Shown: positions 1 to 9,760, counted from the first letter of the stretch. The stretch: 64,000 nt of DNA from Marinobacter bohaiensis (GCF_003258515.1 NZ_QGEH01000004.1:282319-346318), one strand, 5' to 3'. Made by a program: numbers and translations. Notes: a model not told the origin generated them from the letters alone.

Positions 1-1
1 C

Positions 2-1615
2 CGGTTTATCGCCAAAGTCATCTACAAGGTCGACGAGAAATTCCGCACCCCGTCGGAAGAATATGAGGATGGTGTGGACTTCGTTCCCACCAACAAGTTC
101 GTCCTCTGGGGCCACCACTTCACCTCCGTCGCGGGGGCGGCTCCCATCGTCGGACCGGCCATCGCCGTCATCTGGGGCTGGCTGCCGGCCTTCCTGTGGG
201 TCACCATCGGCACCATCTTCTTTGCGGGCATCCATGATTTCGGGGCCATCTGGGCCAGTGTCCGCAACAAGGCCAAATCCATCGGCACTCTGACCGGCGA
301 AGTGGTCGGCACTCGCGCGCGCTCGATCTTCACCATCGTAATCTTCCTGGTGCTGCTGATGGTCAACGCCGTGTTCGGCGTGGTCATCGCCAAGCTGCTG
401 ATCAACAATCCCGGTTCGGTCGTGCCCGTCTGGGGCGCGATCGCCGTGGCGCTGGTCATCGGCCAGTTAATCTACCGCGCCAAGCTGAGCCTGCCACTGG
501 TGTCCCTGCTGGGTGTGGGCGCACTCTACTTCCTGATCTACATCGGCCCGTCCGTCCCGGTGTCTCTGCCGGAAACCATCGGCCCGGTTTCCGACAACGC
601 CGCCTGGATCCTGATCCTGTTCGGCTACGCCGCCATCGCCTCCCTGCTGCCGGTGTGGGTGCTGTTGCAGCCGCGTGACTACATCAACGGCCTGCAGCTG
701 TTCGTCGGCCTGATCGCGCTCTACGCGGCAGTGCTGATCGGCAACCCGACCGTGGTGGCGCCGATGATCAACTTCGGGGTGCCGGAGGGCACGCCGTCGA
801 TGATTCCGCTGCTGTTCGTCACCATCGCCTGTGGCGCCATCTCCGGCTTCCACGGCCTGGTCGCCTCCGGCACCACTTCCAAGCAGCTGCGTCGTGAAAC
901 CGATGCCCGCTTCGTCGGCTACTTCGGCGCCACCGGTGAAGGCGCGCTGGCCCTGGCAGCGATTATCGCCGCCACCGCCGGCTTTGCGTCACTGTCCGAC
1001 TGGCAGGCGGTCTACAGCTCCTTCGGCCAGGGCGGCGTGCTGGCGTTCGTCAACGGCGGCGCCGCCATCCTCAGCCAGGGCACCGGCCTGGACGCGGAAG
1101 TCGCCGGCACCATGCTGACGGTGATGGCGGCCCTGTTCGCCGGTACCACCATGGACACCGGCCTGCGCCTGCAGCGCTACATCTTCCAGGAATGGGGCGA
1201 GATCTACAGCGTCAAATGGATGGCCAAGCCGGCTCCGGCGACTCTGCTGTCGGTCGGCACCTGCCTGCTGCTGGCCTTTGGCGCCGGCGGTGCGGACGGT
1301 TCCGGCGGCCTGCTGATCTGGCCGCTGTTCGGCACCACCAACCAGCTGCTGGCCGGCCTGACCCTGCTGGTCGTCACGGTGATGCTGGTGCGTCGCGGTT
1401 CACCGACCCGCTACACCCTGATCCCGCTGGTGTTCCTGCTGGCCATGACGCTGTTTGCCCTGCTGCTCCAGCTCAAGGGCTTCTACGAGACCGGTGACTG
1501 GTTCCTGCTGGGCCTGGACCTGGTGGTGCTGGTGGCCGCCATACTGGTTACACTGGAATGCGTGTCGTCCCTGCGTCGCGTGAAACAGGAGCAGGCGCAG
1601 ACCGACGCCGCCTGA
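2..1615 (+). CDS. cstA: CstA-family carbon starvation / peptide or pyruvate transporter, 5' truncated
   Basis: The frame is open from the window edge, so the N-terminus is missing; about 537 codons are visible. Just before the first internal Met the frame reads DEKFRTPSEEYEDGVDFVP, then NKFVLWGHHF and AGAAPIVGPAIAVIWGW, the conserved core of CstA. About a dozen hydrophobic segments follow, ending in a charged tail (SLRRVKQEQAQTDAA). CstA-family proteins are inner-membrane carriers; E. coli CstA and BtsT take up peptides and pyruvate. This is a shorter variant than the roughly 700-residue E. coli protein. It is followed on the same strand by a small CC-ending protein and an ArsA-like ATPase, probably one transcription unit. 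The family is secure; the substrate is not known. Confidence 0.9.
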   Translation, partial: RFIAKVIYKVDEKFRTPSEEYEDGVDFVPTNKFVLWGHHFTSVAGAAPIVGPAIAVIWGWLPAFLWVTIGTIFFAGIHDFGAIWASVRNKAKSIGTLTGEVVGTRARSIFTIVIFLVLLMVNAVFGVVIAKLLINNPGSVVPVWGAIAVALVIGQLIYRAKLSLPLVSLLGVGALYFLIYIGPSVPVSLPETIGPVSDNAAWILILFGYAAIASLLPVWVLLQPRDYINGLQLFVGLIALYAAVLIGNPTVVAPMINFGVPEGTPSMIPLLFVTIACGAISGFHGLVASGTTSKQLRRETDARFVGYFGATGEGALALAAIIAATAGFASLSDWQAVYSSFGQGGVLAFVNGGAAILSQGTGLDAEVAGTMLTVMAALFAGTTMDTGLRLQRYIFQEWGEIYSVKWMAKPAPATLLSVGTCLLLAFGAGGADGSGGLLIWPLFGTTNQLLAGLTLLVVTVMLVRRGSPTRYTLIPLVFLLAMTLFALLLQLKGFYETGDWFLLGLDLVVLVAAILVTLECVSSLRRVKQEQAQTDAA

Positions 1616-1621
1616 CTCTGA

Positions 1622-1651
1622 CCGTCCCCGCCCGTCACGGTGCGGGGACGG
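1622..1651 (+). other. Strong intergenic stem-loop between cstA and the CC-ending gene
   Basis: A perfect 10-bp stem, CCGTCCCCGC / GCGGGGACGG, encloses a 10-nt loop right after the cstA stop. No T-tract follows, so it is not a classical terminator. It could stabilise the upstream message or lower downstream expression. That role is inference. Confidence 0.5.
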
Positions 1652-1685
1652 ATTCTCCCGCCCCTTCCAACCCCTGGAGGGTTCC

Positions 1686-1964
1686 ATGAAAGAGACCCTG
1701 TCCCGTCTGAAATACTGGTACCGGCGCGCCAGCGCCGCCGGCGCCGAGTACTACAACGCTCCCTACCGGGCCGCCATCGCCCGCGCCCAGCGTGACGAAG
1801 ACGACCTGTTCATGCTGCTGGTGTTTGGCGAGATGATGGGCCTGCCCAACCCGGCGAGCTGGTACACCCTGGAGCTGCAGCCCCTGCTGCTGGAACGGTT
1901 CCACGACTGGCACACCCGCATGGGCATGGAACGTTCGCCCCTCGATGGCGTGCGCTGCTGCTGA
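1686..1964 (+). CDS. Small CC-ending protein ('cory-CC-star'-like) between cstA and the ArsA-like gene
   Basis: A 92-residue protein, MKETLSRLKYWYRR..., ending in Cys-Cys directly before the stop codon. The ATG follows a GGAGG Shine-Dalgarno sequence. It is rich in aromatic and acidic residues and has no signal peptide or obvious membrane segment. I recall an uncharacterised family described by its terminal CC-stop feature, and this protein fits that pattern, but I cannot run a profile to confirm it. Its position between cstA and an ArsA/GET3-like ATPase suggests a joint function with them. The terminal cysteine pair could bind a metal, be lipidated or act in redox; none of these is shown by sequence alone. 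Confidence 0.7.
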   Translation: MKETLSRLKYWYRRASAAGAEYYNAPYRAAIARAQRDEDDLFMLLVFGEMMGLPNPASWYTLELQPLLLERFHDWHTRMGMERSPLDGVRCC

Positions 1965-1971
1965 GGTTTCG

Positions 1972-2982
1972 ATGCTGAATATTCCCGAATTGATTGAAAA
2001 CCGGCGCCTGCTGATGGTGGGCGGTAAAGGCGGCGTGGGTAAAACCACGGTGTCTGCCGCCCTCGCCGTGGCGGCCGCCGACGCCGGCAAGCGGGTCCTG
2101 CTGATTTCCACGGACCCAGCCCACAGCCTGGCCGATGCCTTCGATCGCCCCATCGGCGACCGTCCGGTCATGCTGCAGCCCAATCTGAGCGCACTGGAGA
2201 TCGACCCGGACAGCGAGGTTGACACCTATCTGGAGCGGGTCTTCGCCCAGATGCGCCGCTACGTCGGACCGGACCAGGTCAACGAGCTGCAACGCCAGCT
2301 GCGCCTGAGCAGTCAGTCCCCCGGCGCCCAGGAAGCGGCCCTGCTGGAGCGGATTGCCCGGCTGATCGAAGACAGCCAGAAAGACTACGACCTGCTGATC
2401 TTCGACACCGCGCCGACCGGCCACACCCTGCGCCTGCTGAGCCTGCCGGAAGTGATGGCGGCCTGGACCGATGGCCTGCTCAAGCACAACAAGCGCTCCG
2501 AAAAACTGGGCAAGGCCCTGGCGCACCTGACGCCGGGACGCAGCGTCGGCAATCCGCTGAAAGACCCCAGCGAGAACGCCACCGAAGGCATGGACAACCG
2601 CAGCCGCGAGCTGACCGAGACCCTGCTGGCCCGCCAACGGTTGTTCCAGCGCACCCGGCGCGTACTGCACGACGCGGAACAGACGGCGTTCCTGTTCGTG
2701 CTGACGCCGGAGCGCCTGCCTATCCTGGAAACCGAGCGCGCCGTGCGGTCGCTGACCGAGGCCTCCGTCCCCGTAGCCGGCCTGGTGGTCAACCGGCTGC
2801 TACCAGACCTCGCCGACAACGGCTTCTGGGCCACCCGCCGTGCACGCCAGCAGCGTCACCTGGAGGAAATCGACCAGCGGCTGGCCGGCCTGGCGCAGCA
2901 TCGCGTTCCGCTGTTCGAGGACGATATCCAGGGCGCCGACAACCTGCGCCAGCTCGCCGACACGCTGCAACGGCAGGACTAG
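1972..2982 (+). CDS. ArsA/GET3-family P-loop ATPase
   Basis: A 336-residue protein started at the ATG at 1972, 9 nt after a GAGG motif; an upstream in-frame ATG at 1945 lies inside the preceding gene. The deviant Walker A GGKGGVGKTT is at residues 17-26. STDPAHSLADAF (switch I/A-loop) and LLIFDTAPTGHTLRLL (switch II) match ArsA and Get3 ATPases. It has one ATPase half, not the tandem ArsA of arsenite pumps. I find no cysteine in the protein, so the metalloid-binding Cys set and the Get3 CxxC zinc site are absent. Arsenite export is therefore unlikely. A membrane-protein chaperone or regulatory ATPase for the CstA transporter encoded upstream is plausible but inferred. Confidence 0.9.
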   Translation: MLNIPELIENRRLLMVGGKGGVGKTTVSAALAVAAADAGKRVLLISTDPAHSLADAFDRPIGDRPVMLQPNLSALEIDPDSEVDTYLERVFAQMRRYVGPDQVNELQRQLRLSSQSPGAQEAALLERIARLIEDSQKDYDLLIFDTAPTGHTLRLLSLPEVMAAWTDGLLKHNKRSEKLGKALAHLTPGRSVGNPLKDPSENATEGMDNRSRELTETLLARQRLFQRTRRVLHDAEQTAFLFVLTPERLPILETERAVRSLTEASVPVAGLVVNRLLPDLADNGFWATRRARQQRHLEEIDQRLAGLAQHRVPLFEDDIQGADNLRQLADTLQRQD

Positions 2983-2990
2983 TGCCCCCT

Positions 2991-4199
2991 CTACCAGGAG
3001 GCACCGGCCTGAATGTAGACGGCGGTGTCCTCCGGCCCACGGGCCACGTCCAGCCCCATGCGTAAGCCGTAGCGGCGGGCGATCAGGTAGCGAAAGCCGC
3101 CCCCCACGCTGTTGCCGGACTCGGCGTCGTCGTGCAGATCACCGAAGCTGCTGGCGGCCCGGCCGCCGCCGGTAAAGCCGTTGACGCTCCAGCGCGGCGT
3201 CATCTTCCACGTCAGTTCCAACTCCCCCACCAGCACGGCCCGGCCCTGATAGCGATTCTTGGCGATGCCGCGCAGGTCGATGAACGGCTCAACGTAGGTC
3301 GGCAGACGCTCCGAGTCGGACGCCTGAATGCCGTCGTACTGCACCCGGAATCCCAGGTTGAAACGGTCGGATAACTGCCAGTAATTGAGCCCTTCCAACT
3401 GATAGCTGGCGTAGTCCGCATCGCTGCCGATGGCATCGTCGAACACGAGGTAGTTTGCCGAGTACTGGACACCGCTTTCCGGGTACAGCGGGTTGTCGCG
3501 ACTGTCGTATTCCAGCAACAGACCCAGGCCGGACGTGGTCTGCCGGTCACCCAGGGTCTGATCCAGGAAGTCGTTCACCCGTTCCTCCAGCGCCGGATTC
3601 GGCAATGTAATCTCACTCTCGAGGTTCGTTTTCACTACCCGGTAAAGCTGGCGCGCGCCCACCAGCCAGTGGCTGTCCCCGACCCGGAACTTTAGATCCT
3701 GGAGCACCACAGGGCCTTTCAGGTTGAGTTTGACCGGCCGCTCCAGGTTGCGCTGCGCCAGCGAGTAGAAATCGAGATTCAGGTCGCCGTAGAGCAGGAA
3801 CCCGCGGTAGCGGATGCTGTCCTGCTTCCAGAATCCCAGATGCCCCAGTCCAAGGCCGCGCGTGCCGTTTTCGGTAGCGCCAAGCCCGACAATCGAGATG
3901 TTCTCCGGCAGCAGCGGGCGCGTGCTGGCGTCCTGCTTCTTCTGGGCCTCGGATTCGTGGAAGAAGACACCGGCGACGGCGAGCCCCGTTCCCACCGCCG
4001 GCTCGGTGATGATGGTTGGCACGGGCAGGAAGCCCGAACGGAGGGTGGACAGGTAGCGGCTGACGTCAAACATGCCGTCCTCCTCATCCACCATGTAGGT
4101 TTCAAAAAACGAGGCGTGGGCAAACAGGGGAAACAGCAGGACAAGGCCGGTGCCGATGAACCGGACTCGTCCCCTGGACCGGCATCGTCCGTCGGTCAT
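2991..4199 (-). CDS. BamA/TamA-like outer-membrane surface antigen (D15 superfamily barrel)
   Basis: A 402-residue protein with an N-terminal signal (hydrophobic run FIGTGLVLLFPLFAHAS) and alternating beta-strand pattern to the end. LGLLLEYDSRDNPLYPESG and FIDLRGIAKNRYQG correspond to the D15 surface-antigen barrel and its RG(Y/F)-type loop motif. The last residue is Trp after a beta-strand (VYIQAGASW), the usual signal for barrel assembly. No POTRA repeats precede the barrel, so this is a barrel-only member, not BamA itself. It converges with the ArsA-like gene, the two stops lying 8 nt apart. Related barrel-only proteins are described as outer-membrane proteins of unknown cargo. Confidence 0.8.
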   Translation of the reverse strand: MTDGRCRSRGRVRFIGTGLVLLFPLFAHASFFETYMVDEEDGMFDVSRYLSTLRSGFLPVPTIITEPAVGTGLAVAGVFFHESEAQKKQDASTRPLLPENISIVGLGATENGTRGLGLGHLGFWKQDSIRYRGFLLYGDLNLDFYSLAQRNLERPVKLNLKGPVVLQDLKFRVGDSHWLVGARQLYRVVKTNLESEITLPNPALEERVNDFLDQTLGDRQTTSGLGLLLEYDSRDNPLYPESGVQYSANYLVFDDAIGSDADYASYQLEGLNYWQLSDRFNLGFRVQYDGIQASDSERLPTYVEPFIDLRGIAKNRYQGRAVLVGELELTWKMTPRWSVNGFTGGGRAASSFGDLHDDAESGNSVGGGFRYLIARRYGLRMGLDVARGPEDTAVYIQAGASW

Positions 4200-4298
4200 G
4201 ATCAGCGCGCTCCGTGCAGCAAATGGGCAATACGGGCCCGTACAGACCCTGGGTGCATCGTCTAAGCCTAGCTCAAACCCGCCCAGGCAGGGCCGAAA

Positions 4299-4658
4299 TC
4301 ACTCGGGCGCACCCAGCATGCGCAGGTACTGACGCAGAACCACGGCGTTGTTGCGCTCGTCATGAGACGCGCTGTAGATCAGTGTGATGGTTTGCTGGCG
4401 GGATCGTTCAGCCAGCGGGCGGAGGGTCTCGCGGTGCGCTGTCAGTTCCGACAGATAAGCACGCCGGAAGGCCACCCAGTCGAGATCGGCCTGGTGGAAG
4501 GCTTTGCGCAGATCGTCGCTGGGCGCGACCGATTTGAGCCAGTCATCCAGTTGCAGCCGGTCCTTGCTCACACCGCGCGGCCAGAGCCGATCCACCAGGA
4601 TGCGTACCCCGTCTTCCAGGGCCGGGGCATCGTAGGCGCGCTTCAGGTGAATCGGCAT
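4299..4658 (-). CDS. DUF488 family protein
   Basis: A 119-residue cytoplasmic protein with the DUF488 hallmarks: an N-terminal KRAYD...DGVRILVDRLWPRGVSK stretch, a WLKSVAPS motif and a C-terminal LIYSASHDERNNAVVL strand with charged residues. The family is widespread and has no agreed biochemical function. It is the last gene of a minus-strand run, 12 nt after the Gfo/Idh/MocA oxidoreductase, so it is probably cotranscribed with it. Confidence 0.85.
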   Translation of the reverse strand: MPIHLKRAYDAPALEDGVRILVDRLWPRGVSKDRLQLDDWLKSVAPSDDLRKAFHQADLDWVAFRRAYLSELTAHRETLRPLAERSRQQTITLIYSASHDERNNAVVLRQYLRMLGAPE

Positions 4659-4670
4659 ATGGCCATCTCG

Positions 4671-5735
4671 CTACTCGGGAAGGTGGACCACTTTCCGTTC
4701 GGCGGAAGATCGCTGGGCGGCGGCGATGATTTCCAGGCCGTCCGCGGCATCGGCGGCGTTGACCGGCGGACGCGTGCCATTCTGGACCGCAACGGCAACC
4801 GCCTCATAATAGCGGCGATAGGCACCGGGATCGTTGTGGACCGGCCGTTCCTCGGAGCCGGCGGTCAAATAGCCCTGCCCGTCTTCCACCACTTCGCGCC
4901 AATCCGGCTGGTTGGGCCGGGCGCCGGCCTTGAGCGCATTTTCCTGTCCGTCCATGCCGAAGCTGGTATACGCCGCGCGGCTGCCCAGGACCCGGAAGCG
5001 CGGTCCGGACTGGGCCGCAACGCTGCTCATCCACAGGTGCGAGCGCACACCGTTGCGGTGAGTCAGCGCCACGAAGGTGTCGTCATCCACCTCGGCGTCC
5101 GGATAGCGGTGTTCCAGCTCCGCGTACACCGAGGCCACCGGCCCGAACAGCACCAGTGCCTGGTCGATCAGGTGCGCACCCAGATCGTAAAGCACGCCAC
5201 CGGCCTCGCCCGGTGCGCCCGACTGGCGCCAGCCCCCCTTGGGCTCCGGCCGCCAACGCTCGAAGCGGGATTCGAAGCGACGGATGTCACCCAGTTCGCC
5301 CTCTTCACGCAGGCGCTCGATGGTCATGAAGTCGCCGTCCCAGCGGCGGTTCTGGAACACGCTGAGGAACTGGCCGCGCTTTTCAGCTTCGGCAATCACT
5401 TCCCGGGCGTCTTCAGCGGAGGCCGCCAGCGGCTTGTCCACCACCACCCCCAGGCCAGCCTGCAAGGCCGCCATGGCAAGATGCTTGTGGGTCCGGTTCG
5501 GAGAGGCGACCACCACCAGATCAAACTGATCGGCGTTTTGCCAGAGCTGGGCCGGGGTGGCATGGACGGTAACACCTGGGTAGGCCCGGCGGGCCTCCTC
5601 TGCCCGTTCCTCGCTGGAGGTAACCACGGCGTGCAGGGCCATACCCCGGGCCGCGTCGATCAGAGGCGCGTGGAATACGGAACCCGCCATGCCATAGCCG
5701 ATCAGGGCAACCCGGACGTCAGGTGATTCGGACAT
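4671..5735 (-). CDS. Gfo/Idh/MocA family NAD(P)-dependent oxidoreductase
   Basis: A 354-residue protein. The N-terminal Rossmann motif VALIGYGMAGSVFHAPLI binds NAD(P). VVVASPNRTHKHLA is the second strand-loop, and VVVDKPLAASAEDA carries the DKP variant of the EKP catalytic motif. YDLGAHLIDQALVLFG supplies the conserved Asp/His pair of the substrate domain. Length and motifs resemble the YdgJ/YvaA branch, which acts on sugars or inositols. It sits between an NAD(P)-binding SDR (48 nt upstream) and DUF488 (12 nt downstream) on the same strand, consistent with a three-gene operon. The substrate is unknown. Confidence 0.9.
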   Translation of the reverse strand: MSESPDVRVALIGYGMAGSVFHAPLIDAARGMALHAVVTSSEERAEEARRAYPGVTVHATPAQLWQNADQFDLVVVASPNRTHKHLAMAALQAGLGVVVDKPLAASAEDAREVIAEAEKRGQFLSVFQNRRWDGDFMTIERLREEGELGDIRRFESRFERWRPEPKGGWRQSGAPGEAGGVLYDLGAHLIDQALVLFGPVASVYAELEHRYPDAEVDDDTFVALTHRNGVRSHLWMSSVAAQSGPRFRVLGSRAAYTSFGMDGQENALKAGARPNQPDWREVVEDGQGYLTAGSEERPVHNDPGAYRRYYEAVAVAVQNGTRPPVNAADAADGLEIIAAAQRSSAERKVVHLPE

Positions 5736-5783
5736 TAATCGCTTTCCTTGTTGGTCAGTATTCTGGTAACGGTTCAGCCGGGA

Positions 5784-6422
5784 TCAGAGACCGGCGACGG
5801 CCTCTGCCACGGGTATCTCGCCGGACAGCACATCGAACGTCCGGTTCTCGGTGTTGGCCGCGTCGAGGGTCGCGAGCAGAACGGCGGCAACGTCCTCGCG
5901 CGGGATCTTCCCGGTACGGTCGAGCTTGTCACCAACCTCAATACGTCCAGTAGCCGGATCTTCAGTCAGCGGGCCCGGCCGCACGACGGTGTAATCCATA
6001 CCGCTGGCGCGAAGGTGGTCATCCGCCTTCTGTTTGGCGAGCAGGTAGTGGCGGATCTTTTCCGGCCCCTTGTCGGGCTCGTCCGCCCGCATCGCGCTGA
6101 CCATGACAAAACGGCGGATACCGGCGGCGGCCGCGGCGTCCACGATTCGCATGGCACCGTTCTGGTCCACGTCAACGGTCTTGTCCGGACCGGTGTGAGG
6201 GCCGGACCCGGCGGTGAAGACGACCGCGTCGCAACTGCGCAGCGCCTCGCCGCAATCCCCTTCCAGGTCAGCCACAACCGCTTCGGTGGCGCCGAGCTTT
6301 TCCATCAGGGGAATCTGGTCCGCATCCCGCACCATGGCCCGGGCCTCGTGCGGGCTTTCCGCCATCAACTCTAACAGGTGGCGCCCGATTTTGCCGTTGG
6401 CACCGACGATCAATACGCGCAT
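5784..6422 (-). CDS. Atypical SDR, NAD(P)H-binding protein
   Basis: A 212-residue protein started at the ATG at 6422 (MRVLIVGANGKIGRHLLE), because the glycine-rich Rossmann loop GANGKIG must sit near the N-terminus; the longer frame upstream is not supported. AVVFTAGSGPHTG, RRFVMVSAMRADEP and DYTVVRPGPLTEDP are typical of atypical SDRs of the NAD(P)H-binding / YwnB-YhfK type, with the catalytic Tyr/Lys not in the classical spacing. It is the first gene of the run ending in DUF488. A role as redox sensor or small-molecule reductase is possible. Confidence 0.88.
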   Translation of the reverse strand: MRVLIVGANGKIGRHLLELMAESPHEARAMVRDADQIPLMEKLGATEAVVADLEGDCGEALRSCDAVVFTAGSGPHTGPDKTVDVDQNGAMRIVDAAAAAGIRRFVMVSAMRADEPDKGPEKIRHYLLAKQKADDHLRASGMDYTVVRPGPLTEDPATGRIEVGDKLDRTGKIPREDVAAVLLATLDAANTENRTFDVLSGEIPVAEAVAGL

Positions 6423-6610
6423 GGCCGCTCTCCTTACCGGTCCTGAGTGAGTCCTATAGAACTGCGCCCGCATGCCCCCGGATTCAACCCCTGGCGATAG
6501 TTACACGGTTTTACACAGTTTTTAGATTGTCAGTGAGCGCTCGCCCCACTCCACACGTATGATCAGCTTTGACTCAATTGATCATTTTCCCACCACCGGT
6601 ATTCAGCCCC

Positions 6611-7915
6611 ATGATCTTCAACCGCCACAAGCAGTCCGTTGAACGACTTACCGCCGAGAAACAGAATCTGGCCGCCACCCTCGACGCCATCGACGACGCC
6701 GTTGCGGTTATCGAATTCACGCCTGAAGGCATTATCCAGCGGGCCAACGATCATTTCCTGGGTACTGTCGGCTACAGCCGGGCGGAAGTCGAGGGCCAGC
6801 ATCACCGCCTCTTCTGCGATAGCGAGTATCACCAGAGCGAGGCATACAAGCGATTCTGGCGTGAACTGCAGAACGGGCAGAGTCACAGCGGTCATTTCCC
6901 TCGTCTGACAAAAGACGGCCGGAAAATCTGGCTGGAGGCCACCTACTTCCCGGTCAGGGACCAGGCCGGGCGGGTTCACAAAATTCTCAAGATGGCGGCG
7001 GACGTATCCGAGCAGCACGACACGGTCCAGGACCAGCAGGCGGTCTTCAACGCCATCGACCGGTCCATGGCCGTTATCGAATTCCAACCGGACGGAACCA
7101 TCCTGAACGCCAACCGGAATTTCCTGGATACGGTGGGCTACAGTCTTGCCCAACTGCAGGGCCAGCATCACCGCATGCTCTGCCCCGACAGCTTCCTTGA
7201 GGCCCACCCGGATTTCTGGGGCGAGCTGGCGCAGGGCGAGTTCAAATCAGGGAAATTCGAGCGTATCGACGCTCATGGCCGCACCATCTGGCTGGAAGCG
7301 TCCTACAACCCGATTCTCGACGACCAGGGCCAGGTGGCCAAAGTGATCAAGTTTGCCAGCGACATCACCGAGCGCATTCGTTTCAGCGAGCGCACGATTG
7401 AAGCCGCTGACCTGGCCTATCGGATTGCGCGGGAGACGTCGGACACATCCAATGAGGCAAAAGCCTCCCTGCAACGCTCGCTGACGACGTCGGAGCAGAT
7501 CCGGGCGCGGTCCGAGGACGCCCAACAGGTCATCCGCCAGCTCACCGAACAGTCCCGCAGCATCGAACGCATTCTGGGGACCATTGCCGAGATCGCCGAC
7601 CAGACCAACCTGCTGGCGCTGAACGCGGCCATCGAAGCGGCGCGCGCCGGCGACCAGGGGCGGGGCTTTGCCGTCGTGGCCGACGAGGTGCGACAGCTGG
7701 CCCGGCGTTCCAGCGAGGCGACATCGGAGATTGAGGCGGTGATCCAGAAGAACCTGGGCCTGACCGGCGACGTGCTTGCACGGGTCGAAGAGGTCTCGTC
7801 CGTCGCCCAGGAGGGTCAGCGACAGGTCCAGTCCGTCGACGAACTGATGAGTACCATCCAGTCAGCCTCCCGGCAGGTGGTGGAGGCTGTGGGCGCGATT
7901 CAGGCGGATACCTGA
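6611..7915 (+). CDS. Soluble chemoreceptor with two PAS domains, BdlA-like
   Basis: A 434-residue protein from the ATG at 6611; the frame could start at a TTG at 6569, but that adds unconserved residues. Two tandem PAS domains (about residues 20-135 and 140-260) each carry GYS.A(E/Q)..GQHHR, FW.EL..G and IWLEA.Y.P, followed by short PAC-like linkers. The MCP signalling domain follows, with the hairpin tip [20 protein letters not shown] and [14 protein letters not shown]. There is no transmembrane segment, so it is cytoplasmic. The order PAS-PAS-signal domain and the length match Pseudomonas BdlA, which links redox or energy sensing to biofilm dispersal. The ligand is unknown; PAS haem or flavin binding cannot be read from sequence. 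Confidence 0.9.
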   Translation: MIFNRHKQSVERLTAEKQNLAATLDAIDDAVAVIEFTPEGIIQRANDHFLGTVGYSRAEVEGQHHRLFCDSEYHQSEAYKRFWRELQNGQSHSGHFPRLTKDGRKIWLEATYFPVRDQAGRVHKILKMAADVSEQHDTVQDQQAVFNAIDRSMAVIEFQPDGTILNANRNFLDTVGYSLAQLQGQHHRMLCPDSFLEAHPDFWGELAQGEFKSGKFERIDAHGRTIWLEASYNPILDDQGQVAKVIKFASDITERIRFSERTIEAADLAYRIARETSDTSNEAKASLQRSLTTSEQIRARSEDAQQVIRQLTEQSRSIERILGTIAEIADQTNLLALNAAIEAARAGDQGRGFAVVADEVRQLARRSSEATSEIEAVIQKNLGLTGDVLARVEEVSSVAQEGQRQVQSVDELMSTIQSASRQVVEAVGAIQADT

Positions 7916-7940
7916 TTTCAAAACGAAGGACCGAACGATA

Positions 7941-7978
7941 AAAAACCCCGCCGCCCAACGGACGACGGGGTTTTCTTT
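7941..7978. terminator. Bidirectional rho-independent terminator
   Basis: Hairpin with arms CCCCGCCG / CGaCGGGG, flanked by an A-run on the left and TTTTCTTT on the right. It lies between the convergent chemoreceptor and ahpF genes and can serve both. Confidence 0.85.
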
Positions 7979-8020
7979 ATTGGAAACCGGGCGGTCAGGC
8001 CACCCGGCGCGCGGGGCCGT

Positions 8021-9607
8021 TTAGGCCGCCGCACCCTCTTCATCAGGAACAGAGTTGCGGATGAGGAAGTCGAAGGCGCTCAGTGCCGCCTTGGAGCCTT
8101 CGCCCATGGAAATCACAATCTGCTTGTACGGCACGGTGGTGGCATCGCCCGCCGCGAAGACCCCCGGGATGGACGTCTCGCCGCGGTCATTGACGATGAT
8201 CTCGCCGTGCTGGCTCAGCTCGATGTCGCCCTTGAGCCACTCGGTGTTCGGCACCAGACCGATCTGGACGAACACGCCTTCCAGCGACACGTGGTGGCTC
8301 TCGCCGGACTCTCGGTCGGTGTAGCTGAGCCCACTGACCTTTCCGTTCTCACCGGTGATCTCGGTGGTTTGGGCGGACAGCAGGATCTCGACGTTGGGCA
8401 GGCTGCGCAGTTTCTTCTGCAGTACATCGTCCGCGCGCATCTCGGCGCCAAACTCGATCAGGGTCACGTGACCGACGATGCCCGCCAGGTCGATGGCCGC
8501 TTCCACGCCGGAGTTACCGCCGCCGATGACGGCCACGCGCTTGCCTTTGAACAACGGTCCGTCGCAGTGCGGGCAGTAGGCCACGCCCTTGTTACGGTAC
8601 TCGTCTTCGCCTGGCACGCCCAGCTGGCGCCAGCGGGCACCGGTGGACAGCACCAGAGTGCGGGACTTCAACGACGCGCCATTAGCCAGGCGCACTTCGT
8701 GCATTCCGCCTTTGCTGGCGGCCGGAATCAGCTTCTCGGCGCGCTGGAGGTTCATGATGTCCACGTCGTATTCCTTGACGTGTTGCTCCATCGCCGCCAC
8801 CAGTTTGGGGCCTTCGGTGTAAGGCACGGAGATCAGGTTCTCGATGCCCATGGTGTCCCCCACCTGACCGCCGAAACGCTCGGCCGCGACACCGGTGGAA
8901 ATGCCTTTACGCGCGGCGTAGATCGCAGCGGAAGCGCCTGCCGGACCGCCACCGATGACCAGCACTTCGAACGGGTCTTTCTGGTTCAGCTTCTCGGCTT
9001 CGCGGGCGTCGGAATTGGTATCCAGCTTGGCGGCGATTTCTTCCAGGTTCATCCGGCCCTGGCCGAACGACTCGCCGTTGAGGTAGACACTCGGCACCGC
9101 CATGACTTCGCGCTGCTCGACTTCATCCTGGAACAGGGCGCCGTCGATGGACGTGTGCTTGATCTTCGGGTTCAGCACGCTCATCAGGTTCAGCGCCTGG
9201 ACCACGTCCGGGCAGTTCTGGCAGGACAGGGAAAAGTAGGTCTCGAACACGTAGTCGCCGTCGAGTGACTGCACCTGCTCGATCACTTCCTGGGAGGCCT
9301 TGGACGGGTGACCGCCCACCTGCAGCAGCGCCAGCACCAGTGACGTGAACTCGTGCCCCATGGGGATGCCGGCGAAACGAACGCCGATGTCGCTGCCCAC
9401 ACGGTTAATGGCGAACGACGGGCGACGCACGTCGGCGGCGCCGTCTTCACGCAGAGAGATCTTGTCGGACAGCGCCTCGATTTCTTCCAGAAGCTCCTTC
9501 AGCTCTTTGGACTTGGCGCTGTCATCCAGAGAAGGAACCAGCTCGATCGGCTCGCGCAGGTTCTCCATGTAGGCTTTCAGTTGATCCTTCAGATTGGCAT
9601 CCAACAT
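8021..9607 (-). CDS. ahpF: Alkyl hydroperoxide reductase subunit F
   Basis: A 528-residue flavoprotein. The N-terminal tandem thioredoxin folds carry CQNC at Cys129/Cys132. The FAD motif is [17 protein letters not shown], the second redox centre is CPHC ([10 protein letters not shown]), and the NADH motif is [15 protein letters not shown]. AhpF passes electrons from NADH through FAD and two disulfide centres to AhpC, the peroxidase encoded upstream on the same strand. Length is close to the 521 residues of E. coli AhpF. The 358-bp gap from ahpC contains a terminator and a separate OxyR-like site, so ahpF probably has its own promoter instead of depending on read-through. Confidence 0.97.
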   Translation of the reverse strand: MLDANLKDQLKAYMENLREPIELVPSLDDSAKSKELKELLEEIEALSDKISLREDGAADVRRPSFAINRVGSDIGVRFAGIPMGHEFTSLVLALLQVGGHPSKASQEVIEQVQSLDGDYVFETYFSLSCQNCPDVVQALNLMSVLNPKIKHTSIDGALFQDEVEQREVMAVPSVYLNGESFGQGRMNLEEIAAKLDTNSDAREAEKLNQKDPFEVLVIGGGPAGASAAIYAARKGISTGVAAERFGGQVGDTMGIENLISVPYTEGPKLVAAMEQHVKEYDVDIMNLQRAEKLIPAASKGGMHEVRLANGASLKSRTLVLSTGARWRQLGVPGEDEYRNKGVAYCPHCDGPLFKGKRVAVIGGGNSGVEAAIDLAGIVGHVTLIEFGAEMRADDVLQKKLRSLPNVEILLSAQTTEITGENGKVSGLSYTDRESGESHHVSLEGVFVQIGLVPNTEWLKGDIELSQHGEIIVNDRGETSIPGVFAAGDATTVPYKQIVISMGEGSKAALSAFDFLIRNSVPDEEGAAA

Positions 9608-9723
9608 AGGCTGTTCCCCTTAAGTGTGTCGATTCGGGACTGGCGATTCCCTGAACAACAAAATGTATTGAATTCGAGAATTCGATAGGCGCTAACGATA
9701 AGATCGCCAGGGATAACGCTCAA

Positions 9724-9760
9724 ATTAATTGAGCTTAAACATCCGATAGCAAGTTGCTAT
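9724..9760 (-). promoter_or_regulatory. Candidate OxyR binding site upstream of ahpF
   Basis: A perfect ATAG-N7-CTAT half-site lies at 9746-9760, with the degenerate quarter-sites ATTA (9724) and TTAA (9735) at the correct 11-bp steps. Together they make the four-element ATAG/CTAT ladder described for OxyR. It lies about 120 bp upstream of ahpF, after the ahpC terminator. Confidence 0.6.

Noticed and set aside
4362..5726. 454-codon plus-strand frame
   Set aside because: Antisense shadow of the Gfo/Idh/MocA and DUF488 genes; high-GC codon bias opens the opposite frame.
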